DNA of 64,000 nucleotides from Collinsella sp. (GTDB lineage: Bacteria; Actinomycetota; Coriobacteriia; Coriobacteriales; Coriobacteriaceae), in NCBI GenBank assembly GCA_019425045.1, contig JAHYYI010000005.1, forward strand, positions 1-64,000, read 5' to 3'. The notes below the pieces were generated by a model that was not told where the DNA came from, made no database searches, and saw only the letters and a list, made by a program, of their open reading frames with translations. Positions 60,115-64,000 of this stretch are shown piece after piece (the first letter of the stretch is position 1; every line of letters begins with the position of its first letter). The position numbers were made by a program, and so were the translations under genes.

Positions 60115-60360
60115 TTACTCGGCTGCCTCGTCAGCAGCGGCCTCGCTCTGGGTGATGTAAGCAGCCTCGGCAACCATGTCGTCGACATTAGCCTTGGCCT
60201 GCTCGACCATGTCCTGGTAGCCGTTCTTGATGCGCATGCCGCACGCAATGCCCTGAACGCAGGCATTCTTGACCGGAGCGCTGGTAAGCAGCTTGATGCC
60301 GGCCGTGCCAAGCAGAAAACCGCCACCGACAAGCAGGGTATTGAACGTCGACTTCTTCAT
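60115..60360 (-). CDS. small membrane-anchored partner of metal ATPase (DUF1490/PacL- or DUF6110-like)
   Basis: 81 residues. A Gly-rich N-terminal membrane segment (LLVGGGFLLGTAGIKLLTS) and a helical tail (PVKNACVQGIACGMRIKNGY, QAKANVDDMVAEA) resemble the DUF1490 proteins that partner CtpC-type pumps in mycobacteria. The C terminus lacks a His/Asp metal motif and ends EAAADEAAE. It lies 18 bases upstream of the ATPase gene. GGGAGAAG site before the ATG. Confidence 0.75.
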   Translation of the reverse strand: MKKSTFNTLLVGGGFLLGTAGIKLLTSAPVKNACVQGIACGMRIKNGYQDMVEQAKANVDDMVAEAAYITQSEAAADEAAE

Positions 60361-60530
60361 GTTGCTTCTCCCTTTTGCCGCATTGGACGCGGCATGGTGC
60401 TTCAGCACCCGAGTAAACAAGTTTGCTCGAGCACGCTTTTGAAATATCTCAATTTTATCTAACTATCTAGGTCAGCCATGGCTAACCTTTTGAAAATTAA
60501 CGATGCGGAGTAACCGATTGTCAATGTGAG

Positions 60531-60547
60531 AAAGGGACTGTCCCTTT
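60531..60547 (-). terminator. weak terminator-like palindrome after ABC operon
   Basis: AAAGGGAC and GTCCCTTT around a single base, 9 bases after the ABC gene stop. No good T run follows. It may be a common dispersed repeat. Confidence 0.35.
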
Positions 60548-60555
60548 GCCCCTTC

Positions 60556-62313
60556 TTACAACTGCCAGGTAGCTGCTTCCTTTTGCAGCGCCACCATGCG
60601 GGCGAATTCTCCACCTGCCGCCTTGAGCTGCGCCGGAGTGCCCTGCTCGGCAACCACACCATCCTTGAGTACAACGATTTTGTCGGCATTTTCCACCGTA
60701 CGCATACGGTGGGCAATAACGATAACCGTCTTACCTGCAAGCAGACGGGAGAGCGCCTGCTGAACCACGGTCTCGTTCTCCACATCCAAACTCGCCGTCG
60801 CCTCGTCCAGCAACACGATCGGCGCGTCTTTGAGCAGCGCGCGGGCGATAGAGATGCGCTGGCGCTCACCGCCGGACAGCTTGGAGCCGTTCTCGCCGAT
60901 CATGGTGTTGTAGCCCTGCGGCATGCGGCTCACAAACTCGTCGCAGTTGGCGGCACGCGCAGCCGCAAGCACTTGCTCATCGGTGGCGCCACGACGCCCG
61001 AGGCGGATGTTTCCCATCACCGTGTCGTCAAAGAGCAGCACGTCTTGGAACACAATGGCGTAGTCGCGCAGCAGCACCTCGGGATCCACGCTCGCAACAT
61101 CCACGCCACCCACGGTGACCGTGCCTTCGGTGGCGTCCCAAAAGCGCGCAGCCAGGCGGCTCACCGTAGACTTGCCGGAACCCGAAGGACCGACCAGTGC
61201 CGTAACTTCGCCTTCCTTGGCGGTAAAGCTCACGTCGGTAAGAACTTTCTCGCCGGCGCGGCCGTCCTCGCCCGCACCATAGCCAAATGCCACGTGATCG
61301 AACACCACATCGTGGCCCACGGGCTCAAACTGCTCGCTGCCCCGCGCCACGGGCTCTTCCATGATGGAACGCATGCGCTTGGCCGACGACTCGGCGGCAA
61401 ACAGCTCGGACATCAGCATCAGCGCCTGATCAAAGGGCGCATAGATGCGGCTCACCATAAGCAGGAAGGCAAACATCACCAAAAAGTCGACCTGGCCGGA
61501 GGCGACCATCGCAGCGCCCGTGACCAACGTGGTGGCAATCCCCAGGCGCAGGATGGCAAAGGCGGAGTTGACCAAAAGCCCATTGGCGAGCTCGCCCTTG
61601 GTGGTCTCGCGCTCCTCGGCATCGATCACGACGTTGAGCCCCTCAAGATAATGAGCCTCCTGGTTGGTGGCGCGGATCTCGCGCACGCAGTCGAGCGTCT
61701 CCTGGATCGCCTCGGTAACCTTGACCTTCTCGGCACGCACATGGTCGAACACCGGGGTCATGGGGCCGCGTGTCAGATACAGCACGGCAAAGGCCACGGG
61801 CACGCTCCAAAACGCCGCAATCGCCAGCTGCCAGCAAAAGAACAGTGACGCCACGAACACGATGGCACTTGCGATGATGGCACCCCAAAGCTCTCCCAGC
61901 ACGTGGCTGTAGGCGTGCTCCATGGCCTGGACGTCGCCCATGATGGTCTCGGTTAAATCGGCCAGATCACGACGGCCAAAAAACGACAGCGGCAGCTTGC
62001 GCAAGCGCTCGGCGATCTCCATACGCTGCTTGCCGCACTCCTCGTAAAAGATGCAGTAGGTGTAGTAATACTGCTGCCAGTTAGAGGCAAAGAGCAACAC
62101 GAAAAAGACCAGGAGGCCGCCCACAATCGGCAGGGCATCCGGCAGGTCAGCCCCGCTGGCGAGATGTTCGACAAAACCGCCCATGACCAGGAATAAAAAG
62201 CCCATGCCGGCCATGGTAATGAGATTAGTGAGCGTGGTCCAGAAAATGCCGCGTTTTACGCCGGCGACGCCTTTATCGGATAGGAAATACTTCTTTTGGA
62301 ATGAGGCGAACAT
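60556..62313 (-). CDS. ABC transporter permease/ATP-binding protein, second subunit
   Basis: 585 residues: six-helix exporter-fold domain (about 1-320), then an ATPase with Walker A GPSGSGKSTVSRL (about 375), signature LSGGERQRISIARALL and Walker B IVLLDEATASLDVENE. It forms a heterodimer with the product of the adjacent upstream gene (the stop of one touches the start of the other, TAAATG). Substrate unknown. Confidence 0.92.
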   Translation of the reverse strand: MFASFQKKYFLSDKGVAGVKRGIFWTTLTNLITMAGMGFLFLVMGGFVEHLASGADLPDALPIVGGLLVFFVLLFASNWQQYYYTYCIFYEECGKQRMEIAERLRKLPLSFFGRRDLADLTETIMGDVQAMEHAYSHVLGELWGAIIASAIVFVASLFFCWQLAIAAFWSVPVAFAVLYLTRGPMTPVFDHVRAEKVKVTEAIQETLDCVREIRATNQEAHYLEGLNVVIDAEERETTKGELANGLLVNSAFAILRLGIATTLVTGAAMVASGQVDFLVMFAFLLMVSRIYAPFDQALMLMSELFAAESSAKRMRSIMEEPVARGSEQFEPVGHDVVFDHVAFGYGAGEDGRAGEKVLTDVSFTAKEGEVTALVGPSGSGKSTVSRLAARFWDATEGTVTVGGVDVASVDPEVLLRDYAIVFQDVLLFDDTVMGNIRLGRRGATDEQVLAAARAANCDEFVSRMPQGYNTMIGENGSKLSGGERQRISIARALLKDAPIVLLDEATASLDVENETVVQQALSRLLAGKTVIVIAHRMRTVENADKIVVLKDGVVAEQGTPAQLKAAGGEFARMVALQKEAATWQL

Positions 62314-64000
62314 TTAGGCCTCGCCTCCCTTCGTGACGGCGGCATCCGCGGTCGCTGCAGTGATTTTCCAGCTCGCGGCCTGTTCGTATTCAGCCCACAT
62401 CTTGGCGTATAGACCCTTTTGGGACAGCAGCTCGGCATGGGTGCCAGTCTCCTGCACGCTACCTTGGTTGAGCACCACGATCTTGTCGGCCCCCACCACG
62501 GTCGAAAGCCGGTGCGCGATCATAATGACTGTGCGACCCGCCGCCAGTTTGCTAAAGGCGCGCTGGATGAGCGCCTCGTTCTCGGGGTCGGCAAAGGCTG
62601 TGGCCTCGTCGAGCACCACGATGGGCGCGTCCTTAAGGATTGCGCGGGCGAGCGCCACGCGCTGGACCTCGCCGCCCGAAAGGTACGCCCCGCCGGCGCC
62701 GAGCATGGTGTCGATGCCCTGCGGGAGCTTGGCCACGATATCGTCGCACTGGGCCGCGGAGAGGGCCGCGCGCACTTCGTCGTCAGTGGCTCCAGGCTTG
62801 GAGGCGCGCACGTTATCGGCAAGTGTTTGGCGGAACAGCTGGTTGGTCTGAAACACAAAGGCGACCTGGTCCATGAGCTCGTGCGGATCCATGTCGCGAA
62901 CGTCTACGCCGCCCACGAGCACACGACCCAAGGAAACATCCCAAAAACGCGGGATCAGGCTTGCGCAGGTCGACTTACCGCCGCCCGAGGGACCAACCAA
63001 CGCAAGGGTGCTACCTGCGGGAACGCTAAAGCTCACATGATCGACGGCAGGCGCCTCAGCACCCTCGTAGGTAAAGCTCACGTCCTCAAAGCGCACATCG
63101 CTGCCAGCGGGGTGCTTGGGTTGAGCGGGCACGGAGAGCTGCTTGGAATCCATAACGCTTCGGATGCGAGCCAGCGAATCAGCACTCATCTGAGACGCCT
63201 CGCCCACAAACATAAGCTTGGTCATGGCCGTCGGCACCACGGCCGAAAAGATCGCGTAAAACGTAAAATTGACCATAAAGTGCGCGAAGTCCGTCTCGCC
63301 CGGCGCCAGCAGCAGCGCCACAGGCAAAAGAAATGCCACAAGGCCGTTGAGCGCAGTAAGGTTGAGCACCTGCGGACCCCGGCAAAACGTACCCGCATAG
63401 TTTTGCGCCATATCGGCGTATTCGGCGATCGCATCGTGGAACGCCTTAAAGGAGTAGACCGTCTGCTGGAATACCTTGACCACGGGGATGCCGCGTACGT
63501 ATTCGGTGCCGGTCTTGTTCATCTTGACCAGCGCGCCCATGTAAGCCTTCATAAACTCGGCGCCCTTGCCGCTCATCATGGTGGCCATGGCGCAAAACGA
63601 AACGACGACCGAGATTAAGCATGCCGCGCCCAAACGCCAATCGAGGGAAAATAGCAGCACAAGCAGGCCCACGACCATGGCGGTGGCACCGGCGATATCG
63701 GGCAGCATGTGTGCGAGCAGCGTCTCGGTGGAGGCGGCACAGCCGTCTACGATACGGCGCAGCTCACCGGTGGCGTGCGTGTCAAAGTAGCCGAGCGGCA
63801 GCTTAAGCAGATGCTCGCTCGTAGCCTTGCGGATATTGGATGCGCAGCGAAACGCGGACAGGTGCGTGCACATGAGTCCCACGAAATAGACCACGATGCT
63901 TGCCAGGGCAAAACCAACAGCCCACCAACCATACATCGCGATGTCGGCGGCCTCGCTCCAGTTGGGCGCCACGGCAATCAGGTCTCGCGCAACAAGCCAG
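62314..64000 (-). CDS. ABC transporter permease/ATP-binding protein, first subunit, cut by window edge
   Basis: At least 561 codons are visible; the frame stays open to the last base, so the N terminus lies outside. Six-helix fold, then Walker A GPSGGGKSTCASL, signature LSGGEVQRVALARAI and Walker B IVVLDEATAFADPENE. The ATAFADPENE form is seen in the IrtAB/YbtPQ siderophore-uptake type of exporter-fold ABC proteins, so an import role in metal acquisition is possible. It is paired with the following gene. Confidence 0.9.
   Translation of the reverse strand, partial: WLVARDLIAVAPNWSEAADIAMYGWWAVGFALASIVVYFVGLMCTHLSAFRCASNIRKATSEHLLKLPLGYFDTHATGELRRIVDGCAASTETLLAHMLPDIAGATAMVVGLLVLLFSLDWRLGAACLISVVVSFCAMATMMSGKGAEFMKAYMGALVKMNKTGTEYVRGIPVVKVFQQTVYSFKAFHDAIAEYADMAQNYAGTFCRGPQVLNLTALNGLVAFLLPVALLLAPGETDFAHFMVNFTFYAIFSAVVPTAMTKLMFVGEASQMSADSLARIRSVMDSKQLSVPAQPKHPAGSDVRFEDVSFTYEGAEAPAVDHVSFSVPAGSTLALVGPSGGGKSTCASLIPRFWDVSLGRVLVGGVDVRDMDPHELMDQVAFVFQTNQLFRQTLADNVRASKPGATDDEVRAALSAAQCDDIVAKLPQGIDTMLGAGGAYLSGGEVQRVALARAILKDAPIVVLDEATAFADPENEALIQRAFSKLAAGRTVIMIAHRLSTVVGADKIVVLNQGSVQETGTHAELLSQKGLYAKMWAEYEQAASWKITAATADAAVTKGGEA

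Overview
This window looks like chromosomal DNA of a gut actinobacterium of the class Coriobacteriia, most likely Collinsella or a close relative. That is inferred from high GC with strong GC third positions, the gene content (type III glutamine synthetase, UPF0210 protein, SARP-type giant regulator, split MetH), a tmRNA tag ending in LAA, and many structured intergenic repeats. No database search was possible, so the taxon is an inference.

Host left flank (1-19943). A tRNA-Glu with a duplicated 3' end and terminator; glnN-type glutamine synthetase (minus); a methionine module metF, a free-standing MetH reactivation-domain protein and a shortened metH (plus); a UPF0210 protein; a SAM methyltransferase; yhbY; a 999-residue STAND/SARP-like regulator (minus); then nagB, a PTS IIA gene, glmM, rplM-rpsI and a patatin-like lipase (all minus). 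Between genes lie several foldback elements: a 132-bp element with perfect 31-bp arms, a 231-bp MITE-like element, a 62-bp tandem hairpin array, and two copies of an element whose ends copy the 3' end of tmRNA.

Prophage (19944-55923, about 36 kb). A complete siphovirus-type prophage sits exactly at the CCA end of ssrA (tmRNA, 55916-56279). The original ssrA terminator is left stranded at the far (integrase) end. Leftward genes: a large serine integrase, a coiled-coil protein and an S24-type repressor. Rightward genes: a Cro-like protein and small early genes; RusA, ParB-like, DUF1351, ERF, SSB and DnaC-like replication and recombination genes; small zinc-finger proteins; terminase, portal, MuF minor capsid protein with a C-terminal Ntox50-like toxin and a coupled putative immunity gene; scaffold, capsid, connectors, tail, tape measure, Dit, Tal and BppU-like baseplate; then a complete diversity-generating retroelement (DGR); then a membrane coiled-coil protein, holin and amidase endolysin.

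The DGR is the clearest special system. The last tail-tip gene (50567-51475) carries a 128-bp variable repeat. It is followed by a 10-bp-stem hairpin, an Avd gene, a 128-bp template repeat and a YMDD reverse transcriptase. All 11 differences between the repeats fall on template adenines.

A second system is the integrase-ssrA junction. The integrase reading frame runs across the attachment core, so integration swaps its C-terminal tail. In the lysogen it also places the ssrA terminator inside the integrase frame, ahead of any stop codon. This predicts a nonstop integrase mRNA that would be a tmRNA substrate.

Host right flank (56280-64000). A hypothetical gene, an antitoxin/PIN-toxin pair with its own operator, a P1B-type metal ATPase with a small DUF1490/PacL-like partner, and a heterodimeric ABC exporter or importer pair, the second gene of which is cut by the window edge.
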